Position numbers and translations under genes: made by a program. Positions 48,484 to 57,360 of a stretch of 64,000 nt of DNA are shown here, piece after piece. Origin of the DNA: Solwaraspora sp. WMMD792 (GTDB lineage: Bacteria; Actinomycetota; Actinomycetes; Mycobacteriales; Micromonosporaceae); the NCBI RefSeq assembly GCF_029626105.1, contig NZ_JARUBH010000009.1:1674001-1738000 (forward strand), in the 5' to 3' direction. The notes beneath the pieces were generated by a model. That model had not been told where the DNA came from. It ran no database searches and was given only the letters and a program-made list of their open reading frames with translations. How positions within the stretch are numbered: position 1 is the stretch's first letter; every line of letters starts with the position of its first letter.

Positions 48484-49170
48484 ATGGTCTTCCGCAACGT
48501 GATCGTCTGCCGCATGGTGCCGGGCAGCGAGGACAAGATCGCCAAGACGTTCGGCCACTACGACAAGGCCACCCGGCCGCAGGACTTCGGCGTCATCGGG
48601 CGCATCCTGCTGTCCCACCACGACCTCTACATCCACATCGTCGAACGCAACGAGGACCCGGCGGTCTCCGGGCAGACCCGGGGCCTGCCGGCGTTCAAGG
48701 AGATCGCCGAGGCGATCGGCCCGTACGTCACCCCGTATCCGCGCAACTGGCAGAACCCGTCGCACTCGGTGGCCAAGGAGTTCTACCGCTGGACTGCGGA
48801 GGGGAGCAGCCCGGCGGAAGGGGCCGGCCCGGACCCGGCCGACCGGCATCTGACCGTGATCGTCGGGCGGATCAAGCCCGGCGCGGAGGACAACGTCGCC
48901 CGGATCTTCACCGAATCCGACGCCGGCACGTTGCCGGTCGAGATGAGCGTGACCGCACGCTGGCTCTACTCGATCGACGACGTCTACGTGCATCTGCTGG
49001 AACGCTCGGTCCCGCACACCGCCGACGACGCGCGGATCCACGACAAGCCGAAGTTCGGCAAGATCATGGAGGAGTTGAGCCCGTACATCAGCCCGTACAA
49101 CCAGGATGCCTGGCGCGGCCCGGTGGACGCGGTCGCCAAGGAGTACTACCGCTGGCGGGCCGAGGACTGA
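48484..49170 (+). CDS. Tandem TcmI-type polyketide cyclase
   Basis: TcmI cyclases close late rings of aromatic polyketides and are normally single domains of about 105-110 residues that dimerise. Here one 228-residue protein holds two. Residues 1-106 (RNVIVCRMVPGSEDKIAKTF ... AVAKEFYRW) and about 121-228 (LTVIVGRIKPGAEDNVARIF ... AVAKEYYRW) are separated by a short Pro/Ala/Glu linker. Both halves keep the family N-terminal strand and the closing YRW motif, but differ in the middle. GAGGAG precedes the ATG. The last 25 bases overlap a convergent gene. Confidence 0.87.
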   Translation: MVFRNVIVCRMVPGSEDKIAKTFGHYDKATRPQDFGVIGRILLSHHDLYIHIVERNEDPAVSGQTRGLPAFKEIAEAIGPYVTPYPRNWQNPSHSVAKEFYRWTAEGSSPAEGAGPDPADRHLTVIVGRIKPGAEDNVARIFTESDAGTLPVEMSVTARWLYSIDDVYVHLLERSVPHTADDARIHDKPKFGKIMEELSPYISPYNQDAWRGPVDAVAKEYYRWRAED

Positions 49171-49997
49171 CCCCGACGCCGTTCGACGGCGAGCCAGGCC
49201 GCCAGCGTCAGCCCGGGTAGCGCACCGACTGACCACAACACCCCGGACGGCACGTACAGCAGCGGGCCGAGCGGCCCGTCGACGGTCGGGGCCGGCCCGA
49301 TCTGGTAGCGATGACCCGGCATGCCCTGACACGTCACCGACACTGACGAGCTGCTGGGCACCTCGACAGTGCCCAGCAGCACCGTCACGACGCTGTCGCT
49401 GTTGTCGCTGAACGCCACCGACGGCGCGGTGACCGGCAGCTCCGCACCCGTCGGACCGACGACCCGGCACTCCTGCGTGGACAGCTGTCGGCCGTAGGTG
49501 CGGAAGATCGCGCTGCGCCCGGCCGGCAGGTCGACCGTGACCGGCTGCCCGACCGGCAGGCTGACTGCGGTGGCCGGCAGGAAGCGGACGGTGGCCAGCT
49601 CGGCACCGACCCGGACGAACTTCGGGAACGCGAACAGCCCGACCAGCACGGCGGCGGCGACCAGGTACCGACCGCGACCGGCGGCGCCGGTCGTCGCCGT
49701 CGGCCCGGTGACCGGGGTGACCGTCGACGACGTGGCCCGCCGCCACGCCAGGCCGAGAACGAACCCGGCGGCGGCAGCCGTCACCGACCACCCCACGCCG
49801 GCGAGCCAGCCGCCGGCCGACACCACCGGCCGGTCGGAGGGATCGGCAGAGCCGAGCGGGACGACGAAGCGGTAGGTGAGCTCGTTCGCTGTCAAATAGG
49901 TCACCGCGACCGCACCGGCACCGGCCAGCGCCCCACCGACGGCGACCAGCCGGACCCAGCCGACCCGCCGGCGCGCGCAGACCCGGGCGTTCCCCAC
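49146..49997 (-). CDS. Membrane protein of unknown function
   Basis: The 283-residue protein has an N-terminal helix (VRLVAVGGALAGAGAVAV), two more in the first half (about residues 65-90 and 120-140), an extracytoplasmic beta-rich domain of about 110 residues, and a final helix (about residues 250-272) before a basic tail. The external domain has two cysteines (QECRVV and TCQGMPGH) that may pair. GTG at 49997 is the first start after the preceding gene; its ribosome binding site is weak. No family is recognised. Confidence 0.7.
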   Translation of the reverse strand: MGNARVCARRRVGWVRLVAVGGALAGAGAVAVTYLTANELTYRFVVPLGSADPSDRPVVSAGGWLAGVGWSVTAAAAGFVLGLAWRRATSSTVTPVTGPTATTGAAGRGRYLVAAAVLVGLFAFPKFVRVGAELATVRFLPATAVSLPVGQPVTVDLPAGRSAIFRTYGRQLSTQECRVVGPTGAELPVTAPSVAFSDNSDSVVTVLLGTVEVPSSSSVSVTCQGMPGHRYQIGPAPTVDGPLGPLLYVPSGVLWSVGALPGLTLAAWLAVERRRGQSSARQR

Positions 49998-50008
49998 GGT
50001 CCGACAGG

Positions 50009-52597
50009 CTACCGGGACACCGCGACCAGCCGTCGGGCCTCGGTGACCAGCCGGCTGGAGCCGCCCCGGGCGGCTACGTCGGCGAGCCCGGGCACGTCGA
50101 TGCGTACGCCGGTCACCGCCACGGTCTGCGCGGCCAGCGCCAGTAGGTCCGGCAGGCCGCGCGGCGCTGGCTGGACGGTCAGCAGCGCGGGCAGCGCGGC
50201 GGCGAGGATCCGCCAGGTGGTCAGCGGCGCCCCGGCCGCCGCCGCGTCCCGCAACGGCTGGACGACCCGGGACAACGTGATCATCTTGTCGGCGGTGAGC
50301 GCCCCCAGATGCCCACCGACCGCCACCGCGTCGAGCACACCGGCGGCCGCGAGCATCAGCAGCGCGTCGACGGCCGCCACCCGGTCGGCCTCGTGCCGGG
50401 CGGCCAGCCCGTACGCCACCGCCAGGTCGAGCGCCGGCGTGGTCTCGCCGGTGCACTCGGCGAGCATCGGCAACAGCGCGGCGCCGCCCGGTTCGTCGAG
50501 GTCCGCGCTGCCGGCGACCAACGGCAGAACGTACGCGGCGACCAGCCCTCGGTAGCCGGGCAGCTGCGCCGGCCAGTGCCGCTCGTCGGCGCTCGACGCG
50601 ATGTCGACCGGGCGGGCCGGGACGTTGAGCAGACCGTACTGGTCGACCACCCCGGGCGGTACCGAGGCTTCGACGACCCGACGCTGCGTCGGCAACCGGT
50701 CGTGCCAGTAGTCGTAGCTGCCCTGCCGCCGCCGACGGACGGCCGTCACCACCCGGTACTGCGGCCGGGGCAGCCCGCCGCGGCGCAGCCAGTCGGCCAG
50801 GGCCTGCCCGGCCGGCGTGCCCAACGCCGCCGCCTTCGCCGCCAGCGGCTCGTCGACGACGACCGGCAACCGCAGCAGCGCCTGGGTGAGGTCCGCCGGC
50901 CACGGCTGCCGCTCACCGAGGCGGACCAGCCGGTCGAACAGCTCCTCCGGTGCCACCGCCCCGGTGGCCAGCGACGGTGCGGCGACGAGGCCCACGGCCC
51001 CGAGACCGGCGAGCTCGGCCGCCCCGGGACCGGCGAGCTCCGCCGTCCCGGCCCCGGCGACGGCCCGGCCGATCTCCGCGACCCGGGTCCGCCGCAGCCG
51101 GCGCAGCACCGCCTGCTGGGGGTCGGTGGGCCGCTGACCGGAGGCCTGCTGCTGGCCCCAGGTGGACAGCAGCACCTGCCAGCTCCGTGGCGGCGCCGGG
51201 TCGTCGCTGCCGGCGAGGATCCGCAGCACACCGCCGAGGCCACCGAACCTCTCCTCGGGTCGCGAGGACCAGGCCAGCACGCCGGCCCGGTCGAGCACCG
51301 GGGTCAGCGCCGCCATCGTGGCGGCCCGGTCGGCGGTGGCCGACCGGATCAGGCCGTCGAGGATCCGTTCCAGGCCCAGCGCGTCGGTCGACGACCCGCC
51401 GAACAGCGCGGCGATCTCCTCGGCCAGCTCGTCCGGGTCGGTGATCGGCGGCGGCGCCGCCGCTGGCGGTGGCACCGGGGGCAGGGCATCGCCGACGTGG
51501 CGGACCTCGGCGGGCGCCGCCACCCGGTGGCCGTGTTTCGCGGCCAGCGCGGCCGCCCGGTCGGCGACGTCGACCGCCGGGTGATCGGCGGCGACGGCCA
51601 GCACCGCGGCGATCCGCGCCGCCTGGGCGCGGTCCCGGCGGGCCAGCTGATCGAGCCAGCTCAGCTGAGCCCGTACCAGCGTCTTCTCCGGCCGGCCCAG
51701 GATGGCCGGCGCCGTGTCGAGCAGCGCCGCCAGGTCGATGTCCGGCAGCTTGCGCAGCGTCCGCTGGGCCAGAGCGGCCGCCGTCGACGGGCCGTCGGCG
51801 AGCAGCCGCAGGTAGGTGGGGAGCCGGTCGCGCGCCTCGTCGCCGGTCGGCACCAGTGCGTCGTGCAGGCCGATGAAAACCCGCAGCGCGGCCGGACGCT
51901 CACCGCGCAACATGCGGCTGAGCGCGCCGTCCAGCAGCATTGTGCGGTCCAGCCGCCCCTCGGCGGCCAGTTGCGCCAACGCCAGCGGCATTCCCGACCG
52001 ACCGTCCGACTGCTGGTCGGTCCACGCCCACTGACCGCCGACCCCGTCGACGTCGAACATCCGGGGGGCCAGCGCGTCCAGGAACGGGTGCCGGCGCATC
52101 CGGTCGACCAGCGCGACGCTCCACTCGTGATCGCGGGGTCGGCTGGCCGTCACCGCCCAGCCGAGGACGAACAGGTCGTCGGTTGGCGGGGCGGCCTGTT
52201 CGGCGGTAAGCAGGTCGGCGATGAACCACCAGTTGTCGCCGGGTGACTCGCGGTCGATCCGCCCGGCGAGCCGGTACGCCAGGTCGGTCAGCCAGGTGAC
52301 ACCCCGGCGTCGGGCCACCTCGATGACCGGTGCCGCGGGCGTCGACAGCAGCGAGATGTTGCGGCGCCCCAGCACCTCGGCGGCCTGGGCGGCGGTCGGC
52401 AGGCAGCCGACCGCCGCGACGGCCAACGCGGTGGCCTGCCAGCGGAACCACCACTCGTCGCGGTGCCGACGCACGTACGCCGTCAGTTCGGCACCGAGCT
52501 GACGGCGTTGCTCCTCGTCGAGCCCGGAGATGGTGTCCACGGCGGTGGTGATGTCGCCGTTGACGAGACGGTGGACCGTGTCGTCCGCCTCGGTCAC
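50009..52597 (-). CDS. Large alpha-repeat-like protein, DUF6493-like, partner of the SWIM protein
   Basis: The 862-residue protein is rich in Ala and Leu with many short helices, resembling HEAT/armadillo-type repeats (for example LTAYVRRHRDEWWFRWQATA near the N-terminus). It has Pro-rich breaks near residue 375. No catalytic motif is visible. GTG at 52597 overlaps the SWIM gene stop (GTGA), so the two are translated together and probably act together. I believe this corresponds to the DUF6493 family seen beside SWIM proteins in actinomycetes, but that is from memory. The tail shows an ELAGPGAAELAGLGA repeat near residue 520. Confidence 0.75.
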   Translation of the reverse strand: MTEADDTVHRLVNGDITTAVDTISGLDEEQRRQLGAELTAYVRRHRDEWWFRWQATALAVAAVGCLPTAAQAAEVLGRRNISLLSTPAAPVIEVARRRGVTWLTDLAYRLAGRIDRESPGDNWWFIADLLTAEQAAPPTDDLFVLGWAVTASRPRDHEWSVALVDRMRRHPFLDALAPRMFDVDGVGGQWAWTDQQSDGRSGMPLALAQLAAEGRLDRTMLLDGALSRMLRGERPAALRVFIGLHDALVPTGDEARDRLPTYLRLLADGPSTAAALAQRTLRKLPDIDLAALLDTAPAILGRPEKTLVRAQLSWLDQLARRDRAQAARIAAVLAVAADHPAVDVADRAAALAAKHGHRVAAPAEVRHVGDALPPVPPPAAAPPPITDPDELAEEIAALFGGSSTDALGLERILDGLIRSATADRAATMAALTPVLDRAGVLAWSSRPEERFGGLGGVLRILAGSDDPAPPRSWQVLLSTWGQQQASGQRPTDPQQAVLRRLRRTRVAEIGRAVAGAGTAELAGPGAAELAGLGAVGLVAAPSLATGAVAPEELFDRLVRLGERQPWPADLTQALLRLPVVVDEPLAAKAAALGTPAGQALADWLRRGGLPRPQYRVVTAVRRRRQGSYDYWHDRLPTQRRVVEASVPPGVVDQYGLLNVPARPVDIASSADERHWPAQLPGYRGLVAAYVLPLVAGSADLDEPGGAALLPMLAECTGETTPALDLAVAYGLAARHEADRVAAVDALLMLAAAGVLDAVAVGGHLGALTADKMITLSRVVQPLRDAAAAGAPLTTWRILAAALPALLTVQPAPRGLPDLLALAAQTVAVTGVRIDVPGLADVAARGGSSRLVTEARRLVAVSR

Positions 52598-53928
52598 GCC
52601 GTCACCCCCACCGGGGTGGTGACCATCGCGGCGGCGAGGGCGTGCCGGCACGGCCCCCGCCCGCCCCGGTGCCGCGCCCACCAGGCGCAGGTGCAGGTGC
52701 GGGTGCCGTCGGGCAGCTGCCGCACCCGGTAGACCTGGTCGCCGGCGCGTACCGTCGCCCCGTCCGGGTCCGGGGTCACTGCCCGGGCCTCGACCAGCGC
52801 CCGGGCCGCGGTCAGCCGGGGATTGTCCCGCTCGGCGCGGCCCGGTTCGTAGGGCAGCACCCGGTGGAAGTAGCCGGCCCGGGTGACGTCGTAGCCGACC
52901 CGCCCGGCGGTGCCGAGCAGCGTCAGCGCCGCGCGCACCCGGGCGACGGCCAGGCCGGACGCCTCGGCCAGCGCGCCGACGTCGACGCTCGGATCCCAGT
53001 CGAGCAGTCCGCCGATCAGCTCGGCGTCGTCGGCGACCTCGTCGCCGGCCAGGGCGGGCAGGACGCCGCCCTCGCCGGAGAAGCCCCGGGCCGGCTCCGG
53101 TGACAGGGTCAGCGACAGGCTCATCCCGGCCAGGTCCAGCTCCCACACGCTGGCCACCGGTGCCGCGCCGACGGCCACCGGCGGTCCGTACACCCGCAGC
53201 GCCGACGCGTGCCGCAGCAGGCCCCGCAGCGCGGCGAGCCGACCCGCCCCGGACAGGCACACCGCGCCCGGCGCGGCGCGCGACGTCAGGCGCAGCGACC
53301 GGCCGGCCGGCACCGCCCACAGCACCGACCGGTCGCCGGCACCGGGCAGCCGGCGCAGCAACGTCGCAGCCTCGGCGGCCGGGATCTCCGCCCGCAGGTC
53401 CGTCCCCGCCGCGATCACCTGCACCTCGGCGAAGCCGCGTAGCCAACGGCGGGGCAGCGGCACCTTCCGCTCCACGACCGAGGAGTCCATCGTAGACACC
53501 GTCAGATCGTCCGGGCCGACCGACAGATGCAACGGGTCCAGGCCGCCGACGCGGGCCAGGGCGTCGCGCAGCGGCGGGTTGACGTCCACGTTGGTGGTGC
53601 CGTGGGCGACGATGTCGCCGTCCAGCCCGTCCGGGGTGACGTCGAGCCGGGCGTACACGCCGCAGCAGCCGGAGAAGGACTCGAACCGCAGCCGGTCGCG
53701 GCCACCGGTGACCACCGGGTCGAGGCTGGCCGGGTCGACGGGCCGGTGGTAGCGGGTGCGGGCGACCTCGGCGACGGCCAGCAGCCCGGCGGCGGCCGCC
53801 ACCGGGCGGGTGAGGAACCCGGTGAAGAACCGGGGGTTGGCGGCCGGGCCGCCGCTGGTCTGCAGAGTCAGCACCCGGCCGGCCAGGGCGGACGGGTTCA
53901 GGTACCGGTAGGTCGCGACGGCGTTCAC
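52594..53928 (-). CDS. SWIM zinc-finger protein
   Basis: The 444-residue protein ends with a SWIM motif CxCxnCxH (TCTCAWWARHRGGRGPCRHA, about residues 415-435), a zinc fold that binds DNA or proteins. The body is of unknown fold, with an N-terminal TYRYLNPSALAGRVLTLQTS and a conserved-looking FESFSGCCGVYARLD. It is the first gene of a two-gene unit and is coupled to the alpha-repeat protein by a 4-base overlap. GTG at 53928 is the only good start. Confidence 0.85.
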   Translation of the reverse strand: MNAVATYRYLNPSALAGRVLTLQTSGGPAANPRFFTGFLTRPVAAAAGLLAVAEVARTRYHRPVDPASLDPVVTGGRDRLRFESFSGCCGVYARLDVTPDGLDGDIVAHGTTNVDVNPPLRDALARVGGLDPLHLSVGPDDLTVSTMDSSVVERKVPLPRRWLRGFAEVQVIAAGTDLRAEIPAAEAATLLRRLPGAGDRSVLWAVPAGRSLRLTSRAAPGAVCLSGAGRLAALRGLLRHASALRVYGPPVAVGAAPVASVWELDLAGMSLSLTLSPEPARGFSGEGGVLPALAGDEVADDAELIGGLLDWDPSVDVGALAEASGLAVARVRAALTLLGTAGRVGYDVTRAGYFHRVLPYEPGRAERDNPRLTAARALVEARAVTPDPDGATVRAGDQVYRVRQLPDGTRTCTCAWWARHRGGRGPCRHALAAAMVTTPVGVTA

Positions 53929-54104
53929 GGTGGCGCACGCTACCGGCCCCGACCGACATCGCCGGTGTCGCCGCAGGTAGCGCCGGCCACCCGGCCGCCC
54001 GGCTGCGGTGCGGACACTCGGCGGCGGCCGCTGGCGTAGCCGTACACTGGTCGCCGGTGTCGGCCGGTCGCGGCGGCGAGTGACAGCGGGGGGAGTGCGT
54101 ACGG

Positions 54105-55100
54105 ATGAGGTCAGGCCTGCCGATCCTGAAGGCGCACGGCTCGCAGAACGACATCCTGGTCGTCGAGGGCCGGCCGGGTGACTACGCCGCCGAGGCGGAC
54201 GTGCCGCACCTGGTCCGCCAGCTCTGCGACCGGTCCGGGCCGCTCGGCGGCGGTGACGGCGTCTACTTCGTCGATCTCGGCCCGGCGGTGCCGCAGGCGG
54301 CGTTCTTCAACCCGGACGGCTCGTTCGCCAAGCTGTGCGGCAACGGGATGCGCTGCGTCGGGCGGCTGGTGCTGGACACCCGCGACGCCGAGCGGGCGGT
54401 GGTCCGCGCCGGGGACAGCGACTTCGTGGTGCTGCGGGCCGAGTCGACGCCGGAAGGAGTCCGGCAGACCGCGGTCGAGATGCCGAAGGTGGATTTCGAT
54501 CCCGCCGAGCCGGTGGTCGCCGTGGCGCAGCCGCACGTCGACACCCCGCTGCCGGCGCTGCACCCGACGTACGGGTTGACCGCGCTCGCCGTACCGAACG
54601 ACCACCTGGTCGCGGTGGTGGAGAAGTTCGACGAGGCCGAGCTGGTCGCTACCGGGGAGCGGATCACCGCCGCCACCGACCTGGTGCCGCGTGGGGCGAA
54701 CCTGTCGTTCGTGTTCCCGCTCGACCACGGCGAGATCTACGTGCAGACGTACGAGCGGGGCGCCGGACTGACCCCGTCGTGCGGTTCGGGCGTCGTCGCC
54801 TCCCGGGCGGTCTGGTCGCGGCTCGGCCTGGCCGGGGCCGGCGAGCGGATCACCGTCCGAAACCCGGGTGGGGTGGCGACGGCCTGGCTGACCGGTGACC
54901 CAGCGGCCTGGCAGGCCACCCTGCAGGGCAACGCGTCGTACGTCTACCGGGCCGACGTCGACCTGTCGGCGGTCGTCGCCGGCACCCTGGCGTCGGTACG
55001 GCGGGACACGTTCGTCGACGAAGTCGAGGCGTTTGCCCAGTTGCGGGAGAACAATCACGCCGTGCTGCATGCTGCCGGCGTACACCCTTCGATCGGCTGA
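54105..55100 (+). CDS. Diaminopimelate epimerase-like protein
   Basis: DapF epimerises LL- to meso-diaminopimelate with two cysteines. Here the pair is Cys78 (AKLCGNGMRC) and Cys226 (TPSCGSGVVASR), within a normal two-lobed length (331 residues, longer than the usual 270-290). Changes from typical DapF include KAHGSQNDI at the start and GAGLTPSCGSG in place of ETxACGTG. It is not next to other lysine genes. It may be the cell's DapF or a paralogue acting on another amino acid; I cannot decide from sequence. Confidence 0.82.
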   Translation: MRSGLPILKAHGSQNDILVVEGRPGDYAAEADVPHLVRQLCDRSGPLGGGDGVYFVDLGPAVPQAAFFNPDGSFAKLCGNGMRCVGRLVLDTRDAERAVVRAGDSDFVVLRAESTPEGVRQTAVEMPKVDFDPAEPVVAVAQPHVDTPLPALHPTYGLTALAVPNDHLVAVVEKFDEAELVATGERITAATDLVPRGANLSFVFPLDHGEIYVQTYERGAGLTPSCGSGVVASRAVWSRLGLAGAGERITVRNPGGVATAWLTGDPAAWQATLQGNASYVYRADVDLSAVVAGTLASVRRDTFVDEVEAFAQLRENNHAVLHAAGVHPSIG

Positions 55101-55411
55101 TTTCTGTCCCGACGCGGGCCGGCTCCGGCCCGGAGCTGGGCTCTGCTGACTTTCTAACCGGCCATCGACCGGGTCGTGCCCTGTTGCGGTCCGCTCGACG
55201 CCACATTTCGGCGACAGACGTCAATGTGAAGTCGGGTGGATCCGGAGTGCGGGCGGTATCGGCAAAAGGTGTCAGCGTACGGGAACACGAGACAGAATCA
55301 CATATCTCTACATCAATCTGTTTTGCGCCTAACATCTGTGTCAGTCAGGTACCCCGGTCACCGGTCGGCCTGTCACAAACAGGCCGACCGTGCATCGAAA
55401 GGAGGCGGGAG
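55101..55411. promoter_or_regulatory. Promoter and leader region of the S8 protease gene
   Basis: This 311-bp gap has an A/T-rich segment (55290-55340) that likely holds the promoter. Just before the ribosome binding site lies an 11-bp stem (55362-55372 with 55380-55390, 7-nt loop TCACAAA) that would form a leader hairpin. Nothing else is recognised. Confidence 0.5.
55116..55131 (+). terminator. Short GC hairpin after the DapF-like gene
   Basis: GGGCCGG (55116-55122) pairs with CCGGCCC (55125-55131) with a 2-nt loop, 16 bases after the stop. It is short, so the call is weak. Confidence 0.4.
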
Positions 55412-57283
55412 ATGACACTCTCCCGGCCACCCCGGCGCCGCTGGCGCCTCGGGCTTACCACCGTCGCGGTAGCGACCGCCGCGCTGGCGTTCGCCGCACC
55501 GGCCAACGCCGAACCAGCGGAAGGCCAGATCCTCTACGCGGGCGGTGAGAACACCGTCGCCGGCTCGTACGTCGTAGTCTTCGACGAAAGCAAAGTGGAC
55601 CGCGGCGCGGTCGGGCGCACCGCCCGCACTCTCGCCGCGAAGCACGACGGCGCGGTGGCCCGCACCTACTCGACCGCGCTGCGTGGCTTCGAGGCCCGGC
55701 TGACCGAGAAGGCCGCCAAGCGCCTCGCCGCCCACCCAGCGGTCGACTACGTCCAGCAGAACCGCACCGTCACCCTCGCCGCGACCCAGACCCCCACCCC
55801 GTCCTGGGGCCTGGACCGCATCGACCAGACCGCGCTGCCGCTCGACAACAGCTACACCTACCCGAACTCCGGATCCGGGGTCACCGCGTACATCATCGAC
55901 ACTGGCATCCGGTTCGCCCACAACGACTTCGGCGGGCGGGCGGTCACCGGCTTCGACGCGGTCGACGGCGGCAGCGCCGACGACGGCAACGGGCACGGCA
56001 CCCACGTCGCCGGCACCGTCGGCGGCACCGCGTACGGGGTGGCCAAGGACGTCACCCTGGTCGGCGTCCGGGTGCTGAACAACAGCGGGAGCGGCACCTA
56101 CGCCGGGGTCATCGCCGGCATCGACTGGGTCACCGCCGACCACGCCGCCGGCGAACCGGCAGTGGCGAACATGAGCCTCGGCGGCGGCTTCGACCAAGGG
56201 GTCAACGACGCGGTCACCCGGTCGATCGCCGACGGGGTGGTCTACTCGCTCGCCGCCGGCAACAGCAACGCCAACGCCTGCAACTTCTCGCCGGCCGCCA
56301 CCCCCGACGCCATCACCGTCGGCGCCACCACCAGCACCGACGCCCGGGCCAGCTACTCCAACTGGGGCACCTGCCTGGACATCTTCGCCCCGGGCAGCAG
56401 CATCACCTCCGCCTGGCACACCAGCAACAGCGCCACCAACACGATCAGCGGCACCTCGATGGCCGCCCCGCACGTCGCCGGGGCGGCAGCGCTGGCATTG
56501 GCGGCCAACCCCGGCTACACCCCGCTGCAGATCCGCGACCTGCTGGTCGACGACGCGACCAGCAACGCGGTCAGCAACCCGGGCAGCGGATCACCGAACA
56601 AGCTGCTGTACATCGGCGACTTCGAGCCGCCCACCCAGGACTTCACCCTCGCGGTCACCCCGAGCAGCGGTGCGGTCGACCCGGGCGACTCGGTGACCGC
56701 GACGGTCAGCACCACCACCGTGATCGGGGCCCCGCACACCGTCACCCTCGGTGTCACCGGGCTGCCGAGCGGTGCGACCGCCACCTTCAGCCCGTCGTCG
56801 GTCACCTCCGGCGGGTCGGCGACGCTGACCATCGCCACCACCACCGGGGCCGCCACCGGCGTCTTCCCGCTGACCGTGGTGGGCACCGGGCCGGAGACGG
56901 CCCAGTCGGCGCCGTTCACCCTCACCGTCAACGGCCCGCCCGGCTGCTCGCAGACCAACTCGACCGACGTCGCGATCAACGACAACAGTACGGTGGAGAG
57001 CTCGATCACCATCACCGGCTGCCCTGGCAACGCCAGCTCGACCAGCACCGTCGAGGTGAACATCTTCCACACCTGGATCGGTGACCTGACCGTGTCGCTG
57101 ATCGCCCCGGACGGCAGCATCAACGTGCTGCACAGCCGGTCCGGCGGCAGCACCGACAACATCTTCCAGACCTACACCCGGGACCTGTCCGGTGAGGTGG
57201 CCAACGGCACCTGGAAGCTGCGGGTGCAGGACTCGGCCAGCCTGGACACCGGCTACCTGGACAGCTGGACGCTGAACCTCTAG
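55412..57283 (+). CDS. Secreted S8 serine protease with P-domain
   Basis: The 623-residue precursor has a signal peptide (cut near ANA, residue 33) and an I9 propeptide inhibitor (about 50-122). A proteinase K-like subtilase domain follows with the triad Asp163 (IIDTGIR), His195 (NGHGTHVAG) and Ser349 (GTSMAAPHVAG). A beta-sandwich domain (about 415-510) and a C-terminal proprotein convertase P-domain (VEVNIFHTWIGDLTVSLIAP to LDSWTLNL) complete it. AAAGGAGGCGGGAG precedes the ATG at 55412. It should be exported and self-activated; a nutritional or developmental role is inferred only. Confidence 0.93.
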   Translation: MTLSRPPRRRWRLGLTTVAVATAALAFAAPANAEPAEGQILYAGGENTVAGSYVVVFDESKVDRGAVGRTARTLAAKHDGAVARTYSTALRGFEARLTEKAAKRLAAHPAVDYVQQNRTVTLAATQTPTPSWGLDRIDQTALPLDNSYTYPNSGSGVTAYIIDTGIRFAHNDFGGRAVTGFDAVDGGSADDGNGHGTHVAGTVGGTAYGVAKDVTLVGVRVLNNSGSGTYAGVIAGIDWVTADHAAGEPAVANMSLGGGFDQGVNDAVTRSIADGVVYSLAAGNSNANACNFSPAATPDAITVGATTSTDARASYSNWGTCLDIFAPGSSITSAWHTSNSATNTISGTSMAAPHVAGAAALALAANPGYTPLQIRDLLVDDATSNAVSNPGSGSPNKLLYIGDFEPPTQDFTLAVTPSSGAVDPGDSVTATVSTTTVIGAPHTVTLGVTGLPSGATATFSPSSVTSGGSATLTIATTTGAATGVFPLTVVGTGPETAQSAPFTLTVNGPPGCSQTNSTDVAINDNSTVESSITITGCPGNASSTSTVEVNIFHTWIGDLTVSLIAPDGSINVLHSRSGGSTDNIFQTYTRDLSGEVANGTWKLRVQDSASLDTGYLDSWTLNL

Positions 57284-57290
57284 TCGAAAC

Positions 57291-57334
57291 GGCGACGGAC
57301 CGACCGGGACCCGGGTCCCGGTCGGTCCGTCGCC
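57291..57334. terminator. Perfect 44-nt palindrome between convergent genes
   Basis: A perfect 22-bp inverted repeat without spacer (57291-57312 / 57313-57334) begins eight bases after the protease stop and ends 26 bases before the lipoprotein stop. It should terminate both transcripts. Confidence 0.88.
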
Positions 57335-57360
57335 GTCGCTGTTGCGCCTCGCGTCGCTGG

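Noticed and set aside
52598-54154. Upstream extension of the alpha-repeat protein frame by about 519 codons
   Set aside because: The extension lies in another frame of the SWIM gene and is Arg/Pro/Gly-rich shadow sequence. The GTG overlapping the SWIM stop is the natural start.
53000-55100. Lysine biosynthesis cluster around the DapF-like gene
   Set aside because: No other lysine or diaminopimelate gene is adjacent; neighbours are SWIM and protease genes.
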